From positions 171,857,480 through 171,921,479 of the forward strand of contig CM041083.1 in assembly GCA_023079485.1 (NCBI GenBank): 64,000 bases of DNA, written 5' to 3'. The notes beneath the pieces were generated by a model. It was given only the letters and a program-made list of their open reading frames with translations. It was not told the DNA's origin and did no database searches. Numbering within the stretch: position 1 is the first letter of the stretch; the number at the start of each line of letters is the position of its first letter. Source of the stretch: Archilochus colubris (taxonomy: Eukaryota > Chordata > Aves > Apodiformes > Trochilidae). Of this stretch, positions 11,766 through 24,100 are shown in pieces. Position numbers and translations under genes: made by a program.

Positions 11766-14700
11766 CAGAGTATATGTTTCAGGTCTGGAATGCACTCAGC
11801 TGAAATCAGTGCATGTGGGCAGTAAAACGTGATAGTGATTTGCTTTTAACTGACATTTAAATTACAAAGCAGTTGTTGCCATGATTAGCAAGTCTGGCTT
11901 TAGAGCACATTGTGGCAACTCATAGATACAACCATTTAAAAATATGGGCATGGGCTTAATTGACATTAACAAGATCACCACCAAAATTCATATTCAGAAA
12001 AAACCTACTTTCCTGAAGAGTAAGATGATCTTCATTAATATGACCACTTTGCAGTATTTTTTTGATAACTATATAAGTTTTACTACCTACATCTGTCTGG
12101 ATCTTTCATCTCTCACCCAGCATCCATGTAAGAATGTCTGCCCTAGACATTTGCAGATGTCTTTTAGTATTTATGCCGTGTGTACTGAAAGCAGAGGTAG
12201 TGACTTGGAATACATGGAATTTTTCACTGATGCCCTGGACAGACTTGAAATTCACACACATCCGAGAGCAAGAACTGATTGTTCAACTGATTCAATGGGT
12301 CTGTTCACGGCAGTGAGTCCTAACACCAGGAGAGAGGACTGAGGACTAAGAGTGAACACATTTAAAATTTCAATCCAAAATATTAATCTCAGGCCCACTG
12401 ATCCTTTGGGGAAAGGGGTGAAGGAGACTGCACTATAAAAAAGGCTCAATTCAGACTCAGAAATTTATACAACCAAACTGAAATCTCTTCTATCAGAATA
12501 AGGAGTAGAAAGTCTAGCTTTTCTGTGTACAGAAGAATAACTAGGAAAATTTTAGGATGCTGTGGTTATTTTATTTGCTTAGCAGTATTAGTCACTCTAT
12601 TCTTCTCCTAGAATTGAATTTCAGTATTGCATTTCTCACTCGGCAACTTTTGAGCTCTTATTCAGATGTATTGTCCTTCGAGAGTGTAAGTCTAAAATTG
12701 TAGAAATATTAGACACACAGTTGGGAACCTAGTTTGAGGAAATAATTATTTTTTTTAACAGGTTATATATACTCCAAAACAATCCAAGACCAAAAGTCCA
12801 AGTAGTTGAGACCAGAGAATCATAAAATCCAAAATAAATTGTGTTAGGATGGAATGCTAGAGGTCATTGCTCATAGTAAAATAAACTTTGAAGTTACAAG
12901 ACGTTGCTCAGGACCTTCTCCTGTCAATTTTTCAGTATCTCCAAGAATGGAGATGTTATAATACCATTTGTGTGGCTCCTCTCTCAGAATGCTAATATGA
13001 AGCTATGGCCCAAATAAACAATTCTCCTTTCATATGATACAAACCATTGGTCACAATCAAAGAAACAGTCAGAAGAATATTAATTTTCTATCTGAAGCAG
13101 ATTTCCTAGGTTGCTAAGACCAGAAGGACAGCTGTGATCATGTAGTACAAACTCCTGAGTAACATAAACTGGAATGTTGTCTTCAGATAGGCTGGAAAGT
13201 AGTGTTCAGGCACCTATATATCTAGCAGCTCATTGCTGTGAGATTGAGATCACTTGTGAAGCTCTCTTTATATTGTCAATCACAAAGGACAGTTTTAGCT
13301 GAAATCCTGCAAGGATGCTTCACGTGCAGAATCCTCCAGTCATTTGTGGAGACCCTTTCATTTCTGCCTAGCAGGCAAAGAAGTACTAAGGGCTCTCTAT
13401 CCTGAGCAATCATTTCAGGTTAAATTTTAGCCCCTGAAAATTTGTTATACAGTTGTTGTTCAAATTCAGCTTCAGCAAAAGGATTATGTAAGTAAACCCT
13501 GAGTAAAGGCTGTGAGATTGGCCCCTTTGTCTTGCAACTGTAAATCAGGAGGCAGAAACACTCTGTGCCTGCATTCGAATGAGCTGAAAGTCAGGACTTT
13601 CCACATCTCAGCAGGTGCTGTTATCAGGAAGATTTTCAGAAAAGATCTAATCCTTTCTAGTTGCTGGGTAGCTGAGGTAAGAAGCCTGTTAATGTCTTAT
13701 TTTGTCTCCTGCAGTGTTGAAAGATGTAGCTTCCCTCTCAAACAACATTTCTGTCTCTGCATGGGCTGAAACACATCTACCATCGATCACAGAGTGATGA
13801 GGCACCTTCTCCTGCTTCGAGAGTGCTGGTTTGCTGGTAGGGTACATGAGAAGCATGAGATGCTTCATGACTGTGATGTGCCTCTGTACTGCTCAAGGCA
13901 TCAGCTCAGTGCCTGTCTTGGCGAGCTGTACATGTCTGCCAGATGCACATTGATTCAACTTCACACCAGACTGGACCAGCACTGCTCCTGTGTGTCCTCT
14001 GCATCACCTCTGCAGAAGCATTTGGTTGCAAACAAATGAAGATCAACCCCTGACTCCTCACATGTTGGGTGTTTTGCTGTCTTTTATACTTGGCTATGTT
14101 TGTAGTGTCCAAATGAGGCATTTGGAGTTCTGGACAGTAATGGCTCTGGATTTTCAGTGTAGTCCAAGTTCATATTTCAATGAGCCTGAGATATTTAGCT
14201 CCCCCACATAGCTCTGCTTTCTGATTTTTGGTTGATGACTCCAGGTTCAAAGACAGAAATCTTGATATTCAGCCGATGCATGTATGTCTTTAACATGTAG
14301 CAAGAGCCTTGTTTCTCTGTGCTGGTATAATATATCTCTATATATGTGCTGGTATAATATATCTCTTCACAAAATTTCCATTTACACCCCACCCATGCTG
14401 CTCAACTGGTTTTTTGGGCTTTCCCTCAACATGCCAGGAATGGACTAGGAGGGAAGTGCTGGGGCAATGTGCTGCAGCAGTGATGCTCATCTGCTGCAGT
14501 CCTGTACTTCTGGCTCAAGCTAGTGCTGAGCTGCTTGAAGTAAGTGCTGCTTAGGAATATTCATATTCATATCTGCTTCTGGTTGGGGATTATCTACCTG
14601 ATGTAGTATCATTGTCTCCTAATGGCCCAATTTGCTTAGAAAGGTTTCTAGTTCAAAGCTAATGAATGCTCCCTCTTCTACTCAGTGAAAGCATTTTTTT

Positions 14701-14896
14701 ACTGTGCTGGATGGAAGCTTGCTGTTGCTTCTAGGATGCTACATGTTTCCAGCTCAGCACACTAATACAGCATTTGCAGTGTGGCCCAAAATAACTGCAA
14801 AGGTGAGCAAAGAGACTCTTGGTTGAAGCAGACCACAAGATTCTGATTTCCTTTGCATCTGTGAACAGGACAGGGGTGGGAACATATTGCATGTTG
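11766..14896. other. Unique sequence, no gene recognised
   Basis: About 3.1 kb has no identifiable repeat except a short tandem duplication at 14319-14372. The longest open frame, 132 codons at 11944-12342 (+), has biased AT-rich codons and no known motif. Confidence 0.5.
14319..14372. repeat. Two-copy 27-bp tandem duplication
   Basis: GTGCTGGTATAATATATCTC occurs at 14319 and again 27 bases later at 14346. The copies are almost identical, so the event is recent or the sequence is prone to slippage. Confidence 0.85.
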
Positions 14897-15416
14897 ATCA
14901 TAGAATCATAGAATTGGCTGGGTTGGAAGGGACCTCAGAGATCATCAAGTCCAACCCTTGATCCACTAACATGCAGTTACCAGACCCTGGCACTGAGTGC
15001 CACATCCAGTCTCTTTTTAAATATCTCCAGGGACAGAGAATCCACTACTTCCCTGGGCAGCCCATTCCAATGTCTGATCACCCTTTCCATAAAGAAATTC
15101 TTTCTAATGTCCAACCTAAACCTCCCCCGGCACAACTTGAGACCGTGCCCTCTTGTCTTGCTGAGAGCTGCCTGGGAAAAGAGACCAACCCCCCCCTGGC
15201 TACCCCCTCCTTTCAGGGAGTTGTAGAGAGTGATGAGGTCTCCCCTGAGCCTCCTCTTCTCCAGGCTGAACATCCCCAGCTCCCTCAGCCTCTCCTCATA
15301 GGATCTGTGCTCGAGTCCCTTCACCAGCCTGGTTGCCCTCCTTTGGACCCGCTCCAGGACCTCGATATCCTTCCTAAACTGAGGGGCCCAGAACTGGACA
15401 CAGGACTCGAGGTGTG
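14897..15416 (-). mobile_element. CR1 LINE, 520 bp 3' fragment
   Basis: It starts with two ATTCTATG-type units in reverse complement and reads on the minus strand through the 3' UTR into ORF2. The ORF2 part at 15416-14977 is open without stops ([16 protein letters not shown] to the C-terminus). Homology stops after GACTCGAGGTGTG. The copy at 62141-62668 stops at almost the same point and shares variants such as TCGAGGTG, CCATAAAGAAATTC and CTTGCTGAGAG, so the two are sister copies of one subfamily. Confidence 0.94.
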
Positions 15417-17170
15417 ATGTGCTGGTTGAGGCTGACCAGGGACAAAACACATTTGACTGTCATCCCACTCTCCTTTCCTGCCATCGGAATTGGAAGTAAG
15501 GTCTGTTTCAAAGGTCGTGTTAAGCTGCAAAGTTTGACCTGGTCTCTTTTCCCCTTCAGGACTGTATTCCAGTTTACCCTATGGCTGATGCAGGATGAAA
15601 TCAAGTTGTCTTGTGTGTGTTCTGGCAGGCAAGCAGATTTTTCATGAGTTTCCCAAAACTGTTTCAAACAGCCTATGGAAGGTTTCCAACTACAAAGGAG
15701 AAAGATGAATAAACTTTCTATCTTGGACAAACAAATAATTAGTGACATGCCAGTACCAGATAAATGTTAAACCTTTGCGAGTCGAAAATTAAGAAATAAA
15801 ACCTAATTTATATTTTTTAAGAATATGAAAATAAAAGGTTAATGTTTGTACTATGTTATAGCTCAATTTGGAAAACTATGATTCACCAGCCTGAACTACA
15901 TTTTCCCAAGTGCCATCAGTATTGTGGACAATGACAAAGTTGTGGCGTTCAGCTTTCCTGGAGCTACAGAATTACTGTAGCATCTACCCAAGTCCCAGGC
16001 CTGCAAAACTGCAACAACTCAGCAAAATGATCTTGTACATAACATGGATTGTTGGTGTCCTGGTAAACACAATGTACTTATTAAATTTGCTCTAGACCCC
16101 CCATAGAGACAAAAAATAACAGCTCAGTTATTTAAACCATTTTATCATCTCCGAGAAGGTTTGTTTGGGGCAAAGGCCTAAAGGGTTGTTTATACAGGTT
16201 GTGTATACAGAACTCCTCTACCTGCAATTAATGAGCCTTAAAATATTTTCACTGGTTAATCATCACTGCCAACTTCATGGGAAAACTTACTTTTTAAATA
16301 CAGTAAATAATAACTACATGCACTTGCCTACAGCAAAGCCCTTCTCACTGTTGAACATGACTGTGACTGGAGGCAACATTGCAAGCCCTGTTGCTTCAAA
16401 AATTCCCAGATACCTGCCTGATCTTCAGCAAGTTTTTCAGTCTGTACATTTTCCCTACACTTTGCTGAACTAGGGCAAAATAGTAACTTAGAACAATACA
16501 GCAACTATTGAGAAGTTTTCTGTGATACTACCAGACACACAGATAAGACTTATCAGGGTGTGCAGCTGCCCTCCTTTTTTTTAGATACGAGATATTCAGT
16601 TCGTGGTAGAATGAATTTAGGAATAAGGATGGAGCTGAGGAATTTTAGGGTTTCCTAGGGCAGGACTCAGACAGAGAAATTGTCACAGATGGATGGTTTA
16701 TGGTAGCTTTGCACAGTTCCATGGACTGTGTAACTCAGAAACAAGCTTCACCTTCATCAGAGTTATGAACTGGTTCATTATTACAACATGATTCATGGCT
16801 TTCAAAATAAGCAAAACTTTCAAAATTGGGTAGTTCCTGCTAGACCTCTCAGTAGATTTGGTGCCAATAAAAGTAGTTTCACCTTCAAATATACCTAAAA
16901 CCCTGTGGAACTGATGAACATTATATGGTTTCAGAAAAGACAGCTTCTATTTTTAATATACTTTGCTTAGATTTTTTTCTCCCGAGTGAGCTTCAAACTC
17001 CTGCATTTTTGTAAGGCCAATAGAAACATCAACATTTTCATCCCATTGGAAATTCAGGTATCTAGGCAGTTGTTCCTAATACTGAGACATGACATTGAAT
17101 TCCACATTATTTGTTTTATATTTCCATTTGGTTTTCTGTGTGAAAACAGCTTAGTAGACTCCTTGCAGTG
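15417..17170. other. Unique sequence, no gene recognised
   Basis: About 1.75 kb of AT-rich sequence has no recognisable repeat. The open frame at 15374-15748 (minus, 124 codons) partly overlaps the CR1 end and shows no family motif. Confidence 0.5.
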
Positions 17171-17237
17171 ATTCGCAGAACCATAGGCTCACGGAATGCT
17201 TTGCGTTGGAAGGGACCTTAAAGATCATCTGGTACCA
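17171..17237 (-). mobile_element. Short CR1 3' tail fragment
   Basis: About 65 bases match a reverse-complement CR1 3' end: CACGGAATGCTTTG, then TTGGAAGGGACCTTAAAGATCATCTGG without a quoted longer run. The GACCTTAAAGATCATC form marks a different, older subfamily from the GACCTCAGAGATCATC copies. An A-rich stretch follows where the rest of the element would be expected. Confidence 0.75.
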
Positions 17238-17573
17238 AAAAAAATTGCTACCTTTAGAATGAAAGCCAACAATAAAAAAAAACAATAACAACAAAAAATA
17301 TATCAGACATTTTAATCTCCTATTCTTCCTAAGAGTTTCAAGTTGCTGGGGGAAAGGACCCACAGCCCATCCCAGTTTCATGCAAGTGCCAGCAAGAGAT
17401 ACCCAGAGCCCAGAGAAGGATCCACAGATCATCAGGAGAGCACCTGAATAACACTACAAAGGAATTCTGGCCATTCTAACCAGTTAGTCAGCTTCAACAG
17501 GGGGAAAGGTTAAATGCCTCTAGGTAAACACACATAGGATGAGGAATGGGCACTGAGACTGAGTGCTGTCTCA

Positions 17574-18025
17574 GCAGGTTTGCCAAGCTGTGGTGTGGCT
17601 GACATGCTGGAGGGAAGGGAAGCCATCCAGAGGGACTTTGAGAGCCTTGAGTGGTGGGTTCATGCAAACTGCATGATATTCCACATGGCCAATTGCAAGG
17701 ACCTGCCTACGGGTTGGGACAGTCCAAAGCACAACATAACTTGGGCTTGGAGCAGTTGGAGCAAGTCCAGAGTGGGGCCACAAGGATGATCAGAGGGCTG
17801 GAACACCTCTGCTATGAAGACAGGCTGAGAGAGTTGGGCTTGTTCAACTTGGAGAAGAGAATCACACACAGAATCACAGAATGTTTAGGTCAACTAATAA
17901 ACCATGTCCTTAAGGACTAGGTCCAAATGTCTTTTAAATGTCTCCAGGGATGGTGACTGAGCAGCCTTACAGTACCCGAGGAGACCTACAGAAAAGCTGG
18001 GGAGGGGCATTTTGCAAGTCTATGT
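17574..18025 (+). mobile_element. Degraded CR1 LINE with internal deletions and an inserted fragment
   Basis: Plus-strand CR1 ORF2 sequence begins around the RT motif region (TTTGCCAAGCTG). The bases that encode the catalytic FADD aspartates are deleted here. It continues through GCTGGAGGGAAGGGAAGCC and AATTGCAAGGACCTGC, jumps by a large deletion near 17750 to GAGCAAGTCCAGAG, and runs to GGAGAAGAGA at 17860. A minus-strand CR1 piece interrupts it (17861-17957), and plus-strand CR1 sequence resumes at about 17960 (GCAGCCTTACAGTACC) until about 18025. No useful coding frame is left. Confidence 0.85.
17861..17957 (-). mobile_element. CR1 3' fragment inside another CR1
   Basis: CACACAGAATCACAGAATG at the left is a CR1 3' tail in reverse complement. 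GTCTTTTAAATG followed by TCTCCAGGGATGGTGACT at the right is typical of the ORF2/3' UTR junction of another CR1 subfamily. It lies between two parts of a plus-strand CR1. About 20 bases of the host CR1 appear to be missing at the junction. Confidence 0.7.
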
Positions 18026-20782
18026 TCTTTTATGTAAGAAAAAAGATGAAATTGCACGTGCTCATGGAAATAACACAAAGAAGAACAGCTGGAGACAAAT
18101 GCTCTGTAGACAAGTGGGGTTTGGGAAGCATGCTACTTATCTCACCCTAAGAGAGGTAAACCTTGGTTTAAAATAGTTTTTTTTATAGTTCAAACAGATG
18201 TTCTTTACCCAGTCTTTCTGAAAACTTCTCAGAGTTGATGAAAATTAATACTGAAGACAAGCAGACCCAATTGCTCTATTATCATAGGAAAAGGGCTTCC
18301 CAGTTGCAAGATGACCTTAATGTGGTTTTATTATTAGACCCTCACAACTTGGACTTGAGTAAAGTGGAACCTGTGAGGAACAAAAAACACTCTGTTGGTT
18401 GTTACTTCATGAGTTTAAAGGTTGGGGTGGTTTTTTTGTAGAGAAAAGCTTTTAGATGATGCTTCTCTGGCACTGCACTGCAACTAGGAACAGCTTTTAA
18501 GCTTTATACAGGTCTTTTCAAGAACTTAGTTTTGCATATGAGACCTATGGCTATTGTACTTGCCTCTGTTTCTGAAATGAATGAGAGGTCATCAACGTAA
18601 AACTAAAATGCTGTGGAGAATGATGGCATGCTGAGAAACATCAGAGACAGAAGAAAATGGTCAAGAATTACCTGAGGAAAATGCCACCCAAATTTAGCCA
18701 AAAACGTTATAAAGCCTGATTTGTGTTACCAAGTGAAAGAATTTGCTCATGCCTGCGTTCACCGAATCCTGCTCTCTGGAAAAAAAAAAAAAAAAACAAC
18801 AAACAAACAAACAAAAAAAAAAACATGTGTATTAAGCTGCTGTCTTTCTGCAGAGAACTGAAAGGAGAAGACATGGAAAGAAATATGTTGGTAACTGTGC
18901 AAGCTGCAACTCCCTGGTGAAGGAACCATAGCTTTCCCCTAGTGACAGAATAAACACATAACCAGTGAAAATAAATTGTTAGAGAAAAACAAAAGCTAGG
19001 ACATGAGACTGAAGGTGGTTTGTACCTGGCAGGGAACTGATGGAGCAAGGGAGCCTGTCTCATCTGTAAGGCAGCAGCTGGAGCTGTGGGAACAGCCACC
19101 ACTTAGTTCTTAGGACTGAGTCAGACCATTTATCCTCTAGCCTTAAGTATCTGTGCATGTTTTCACAGGGGAGCTCCTGTGAATTGGCTGCAAACAAGAA
19201 AAAAAAAATGTTTGCTTGCTTTTTTGTCTTGAGACTTGAAGGAAAAAACGAGTTCTTAATACAACAGATGTGATGCTTTGCTAGCATTCACCTTGCTGAG
19301 CACAAGGAAAACCTTCCAAAAACATACACAGCTTCACAAAACCTGAGAATTTGGACAGCAAGAGACCCTCTGAGACTTTAGATATAATCCCTATGCTTCC
19401 TTTCTAGAAAACAGCTGTGACAAGTTTGCACCAACAGTATTTTGTTCACTTCATGGAAGGAATTAAGCTAAAAAGAATGTGCAAAAAACATAACACTGAT
19501 ATCTAAGGTGGAAGAAAACCTTGCTCCTTGTGAACATGGTACACAGGGAAAGCCACTGACTATATGTGGGCCGTTACTTGTGATTATCTTCTAATGAATT
19601 TATCACCAAAATTAAAGAGTATCTATATATACCTTACTAAATATTTACCCAAATTCACTGATCACTCTTTCTAATGTAACATACCACATACATATGATAA
19701 CACTGTTTGGGTTAACTACCTGGAAAACTACATTTTCTGAAAGAAAGAAATAATGAATGATAATTAAAAAGACATATTTTTTTTAAAAAGCCATATAGCT
19801 AAACAAAACATGCTTGTACAGCTAGGGATAAACAATTTAAATAAAGCTTGTATAGCACTTGCAAAAATCACATCTTTGTCTAAATGAAATTTTACACTGG
19901 CTGTTACTGTCGAAGTGGCAATCATAACAAATCTGCAGTTGGAGTTGTATTCTTATATTTGGTTATGCAGGTTTGGGAAAGACATGTGCAATCTGAAAAT
20001 GCTTTTGTTGTTCCTGAATCACCCGCAAAAGCAATAAAAATGCTGAATGCTACCCAGTGAATACACTGCTCTGATATCTTTGTTCACACAGATGAACCCA
20101 AACAGCACACCAGAACCTTAATCCTGGCTGGATTTCTTTGACACAGAATTTTTCTGTGGCTAGAAATGCTAAACACTGAAATTTGTCTCTTCTTACTTGA
20201 TTTTAGTCATCGTTTCAGATTGGGAAAACAAGCGGAACCCAGATCATGTAGTTGTTCAATTGACATGGTGCAACTTGGCTGACAAAGCCATATGCACATC
20301 CTGACACCTGTCAATCATGAGCAGCCCATCTGGGCCCTGTTCTATTTATTTCTATTCAGCAAAGAGATAGAGCACAGGAGGCAGCTGGTAGGCTGCAGGG
20401 AATGCTTCCTCCTCCCTTCTCTTTCCCATCTCTGCCTGCAAAAGGCAGGATCTAGCCATAAGGATCCATTTTTTCTTTTATGTGAGACCAGGAAATAACT
20501 GAGGCAGTTCTGGCACAACGGTGCAGAAACTGCAGAAACTGGTGTCCCACACAGCTGCTTGGGGTTGTATTGAAGGGACATGCAGGCAATGTCAACCAGA
20601 AAATGAAGATATGTCTTAATTTGTGCCTGTTCTCCAAGAAACTCCACCATGCCATCCCCATAATGAGAGCAGAGAGGAAAGGGATTGTGGTGCCCAGAGG
20701 CTCAGCAAGAACAAAAATTTATAGCAGGTACATCCTCTATGATAATATGAACATTATACAGTAGTTTAAATGTAGCCTTTAT
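18026..20782. other. Unique sequence with one A/CAAA tract
   Basis: No gene is recognised. An A-run with AAAC units lies at 18779-18825. The stretch at about 19600-20060 is AT-rich and free of low-complexity runs, but it shows no feature I can name. Confidence 0.5.
18779..18825. repeat. Poly-A and (AAAC)n tract
   Basis: An A-run of about 18 is followed by several AAAC units and another A-run. The open frames across it consist of Lys/Asn on one strand and Phe/Leu on the other, and are artefacts. Confidence 0.9.
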
Positions 20783-21140
20783 GTAGAGAAACATTGTCAA
20801 CCAGGTGCCTTGAGTTGCCAAAGAGTGGGTGTGAGTCCACCTGTGCCTGATTAGGACAGGCCCCTATTGGGCATGAGCAAGACCAGGGGGCCAATAAAGG
20901 TGGGACACACACCCACAGAGGAACCTCAGTTCACTCTGGTGTGAGGCATGGAGAGGCCAGCAGCTCGTCGAGCCTCTGGAGCAAGAAAGGCTCCTCCTGC
21001 TACACTTCTACCCTGGAAGCGCTGTGTGGTGGCTGGAGTCCTGGAAGAGACCAGCAGCTCGTCGAGCTTCAGGAGCAAGAATGGCTCCTCCTGCTACACC
21101 TTTAGTCTATGGAAGCACACCATCTTTACAGAAGGGAAGC
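20783..21140 (+). mobile_element. LTR-like dispersed repeat, copy 1
   Basis: The first 50 bases match the last 50 bases of the window (63951-64000) with one substitution, so this is a dispersed repeat. A possible LTR start, TGTCAACCAGG, lies at 20795. CCAATAAAGG at 20891 could serve as a TATA-like or poly-A signal, with GGACACACACCC after it. This arrangement resembles avian endogenous retrovirus LTRs, but I cannot name the family. Identity between the two copies extends about 12 bases upstream of the TGT, so the true 5' boundary may be further left. The 3' boundary is not visible; 21140 is a minimum. Confidence 0.6.
20957..21125 (+). repeat. 94-bp tandem duplication inside the LTR-like repeat
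   Basis: CCAGCAGCTCGTCGAGC starts at 20957 and again at 21051, a period of 94. The second unit matches for about 60 bases, through GGCTCCTCCTGCTACAC, and then diverges. The unit is GC- and CpG-richer than the surroundings. Confidence 0.88.
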
Positions 21141-24100
21141 ACACCTAAACGCATTTCTTTTTTTGGACTTAGAGCCACAAGTCACATAATCAAGGTGCCA
21201 TTTGAAGAACAGCATTATTACCTGCAGAAAGATGGCTTGGGCAAGCCTCCATGCTGCCAGCTTTTTGCCTTGATTACCATGAGCTGAACCACTTTGCATG
21301 TGGGCTTACAAACTGGACCAAAAGAGCCTGGACTATCCAAGGGAGGTGCATAAGATTGACCAAATCGTTCCAGGGCTGCAAAACAAAACAAAACCATAAG
21401 AGCCTGGGTCTTGCTACTCAGTGCCCAGCACACTTCACTATGAGAGAGATAGAAGCATGTTCAGAAATGGGACAGGCTGAGCCTTCTTTTTTATTTTGCC
21501 TTGACTCCACCTTCTCTGAACCAGAGGTGATCTCCAAAAGGTGTTTGAAGACTGTGAATTCCACAGGCCAGCACGAGCCTCCAGAGCAATCACAGCCATG
21601 CAATGAAAATCTCTATTCTGAATGACAACTTGCTGCTTGTCTTTCCCACTCCTGACACGTCACCCCCCCCACGAGAATATTTGGGTTTCAGCAAATGCTT
21701 CGAAGTCATTGTTCCTTTTGTTTTGTTTGGCACAGAAACACTCATTCTGAGAGGGGAAAAAAAAAAAAAAAAGCAAGAGCTGTGGAAACACATGGCCTGG
21801 TGACAGCCATGGCACAGCAATGTGCTGAGAGCCAGTCCCTGAGCAGCTGAGTGAGAAGGTCCCATTGGCAGCAGCACAGCCAAGTCCCACCAGCCCCATT
21901 CAGCAGCCACCAAGTAGCAGGCTGCAAGTCAGAGGGGGTTCTGGTTATTTGTCTCACAACTCATTTAAACTGCAAAAGCACAAACATGCTCAATTTTTAT
22001 TATTACTTTTGACTTCAGCAGATGTCTTGTGGGCAGTAGCTGTCTCCTTAATCTTCATGTGGAACAGCTTTCTGCTGTTCTGTACTTGGGGGAAAGATAA
22101 TCACATCAGAAGCAGTCCTCTTCCTTCACAGAATAATTTCCCGACCCTGCATCATGTTTTTATTTTTAATTATGCCATATATTTGGGGTATTTCAGAACT
22201 GATAACTCATTAGAATAGCATCCTAGCAATCAGCCATGAAATTCCATCTGGGAAATAAAGGAAGCATAACTTTTAAGCCAGCCAATTAATCAAGCAAAGT
22301 TCTAGACCTTTAAATTTATAAAACAAACAAGAAAGAAAAACAAATTGAGTGATGCATTAGCCCAAATTATCCCTTCCTCAGGCTCACAATAAGGCAGTGC
22401 AAACTGTTGGCCCTAGCACTCAGTCTTACTGGGAAAGGGGACAAATCATCATGTGCAGGGAAAGCAGGTCTGCTGGAGAGCCTGGAGGAGCTTATTGTCT
22501 CTGCCTTCCACCTGTCATCTGTAATTTGGGAGCACAAGGAATATTCTGGACAGATTCAGCTTGTGTACTCTCACCTTGTTACTGTCTGCTGCCCTACAGA
22601 AACAATTGCAGCAAGGATGATGGTTATTAGCTGCTGGATTTTAAACTTGGACAACCAACTCACAGCTCCCATTCACCACCAGGGTGTGGATTCCAGTCAC
22701 CATCAGACATGCTGCTCCTGCTGAAACCTGGTATCTGTGGTGTATGGAAGTTTAATCCATGTATTCAGGTGTTTCATTCATCCTCTTCCATCAAAATCCC
22801 TTCTATGTAGAAAGATGAAGGATGGATGCAGTGTTAAGAGAGGCCATGAGAGGACAAACATTAAATGCTCTGAGGAAATTGTTAGTGGAAATTGGGAAAA
22901 ATTGTTAGGCATGGCTTTCAATTTAAGAGGATTTAGGCTGCATATGGGTGCTCAGAACCTCATCATCTGAGCTTTTCCCACAGTTTCAAATACCTCACAA
23001 GCCTGCAATGTGAGCAAGCCTGCCTGAGAAGGCTGGGGATGATGGAGGCTCCATCTGTTGCTCGTTTGCAGCACATATTGTCAGGAGACAGGGAATGCCA
23101 CTCTCCCACCTTTTCATACTCTCACACTGCTTTGCATCCACAAGATTTCAGAAGCACATTTGTGGTTCTGTTCAGAGAAGAACTTGACAATGCACTTGTC
23201 ACACTTTCCCTCTGCTGACATGCCTTCTCCACAGACAGCAAGCTGGGCTGCTGATGACTTTATTGCCTGGCAAGATGGAATCCCATGGGATTGTTTTCCC
23301 CCAGCTGTTTTTAGAAGTAGCTCTTTCTTTCCCTTGTTTTTTATTCATCAGTACTTAAGCCTCATGTCTTTAATCAGTATTGTGCCTCGACTTTCATGGG
23401 TTAGCCATAATCTACTCTTCTTTTCCCTTTTTGCTTCATATCATTCCCATTTGTCTCTGCTCCTTTTGGATGTGATCCTGCCATGCTTGGAAGTGAAGCA
23501 CTGACTACTGTGGGCTACATCAGATCATGAGTCCAGAGCCATGTGGGACAAAAAAGTTCAGCAATGCTCAAGGACTTTCAACTTTTACATGAGGCAGCTC
23601 CTGGCCCCAGCTGATCATGAGTCAACAGCAAAAACTCCTTTTTATTGTTTTAAAGCCTTGATTATCCTTCAGGACATAGTGAGGGGCATCATATAGTGCA
23701 TAGTGAAGCTGGGTTGTGGACTGGGCACAGTGTGAACACACTTGTAATTTGTGTGCTTCAAAGTGGCTGGGACACTTAATTTTAATTTGGGATTTGTGGA
23801 CAAACTGCCATCAATTCATGGTCCAGAGCACCAGAGCCCCCGAGTTAAAATGGAGTGAGTTGGACTGTTACTTTTTTCCCCTGCTCTGTAGGACATGGTT
23901 TTCTGATTTTTTTCCCCAATATCCACGTGCATGAGTGGGTGCAGTGATGTAAATGAGAGGAGCAGATTGAGTTCCCCTGTGACACGGTGAGAGTAGAAGG
24001 CAGCCTGAAACACAATTAAGCCATCATCCAGCACAGTGTTCATCTTCCCAGCTCTGAATCTCATCATTTCTCTACCCTGGTATGTTTGGTACTTAGGGAC

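Noticed and set aside
12134..12342. Two overlapping frames possibly forming an exon
   Set aside because: Both phases are open across the same bases and neither has acceptor or donor support or a known motif.
23058..23504. A 148-codon + strand frame
   Set aside because: Leu/Ser/His/Phe-rich composition typical of random T-rich sequence, with no motif. Taken as chance.
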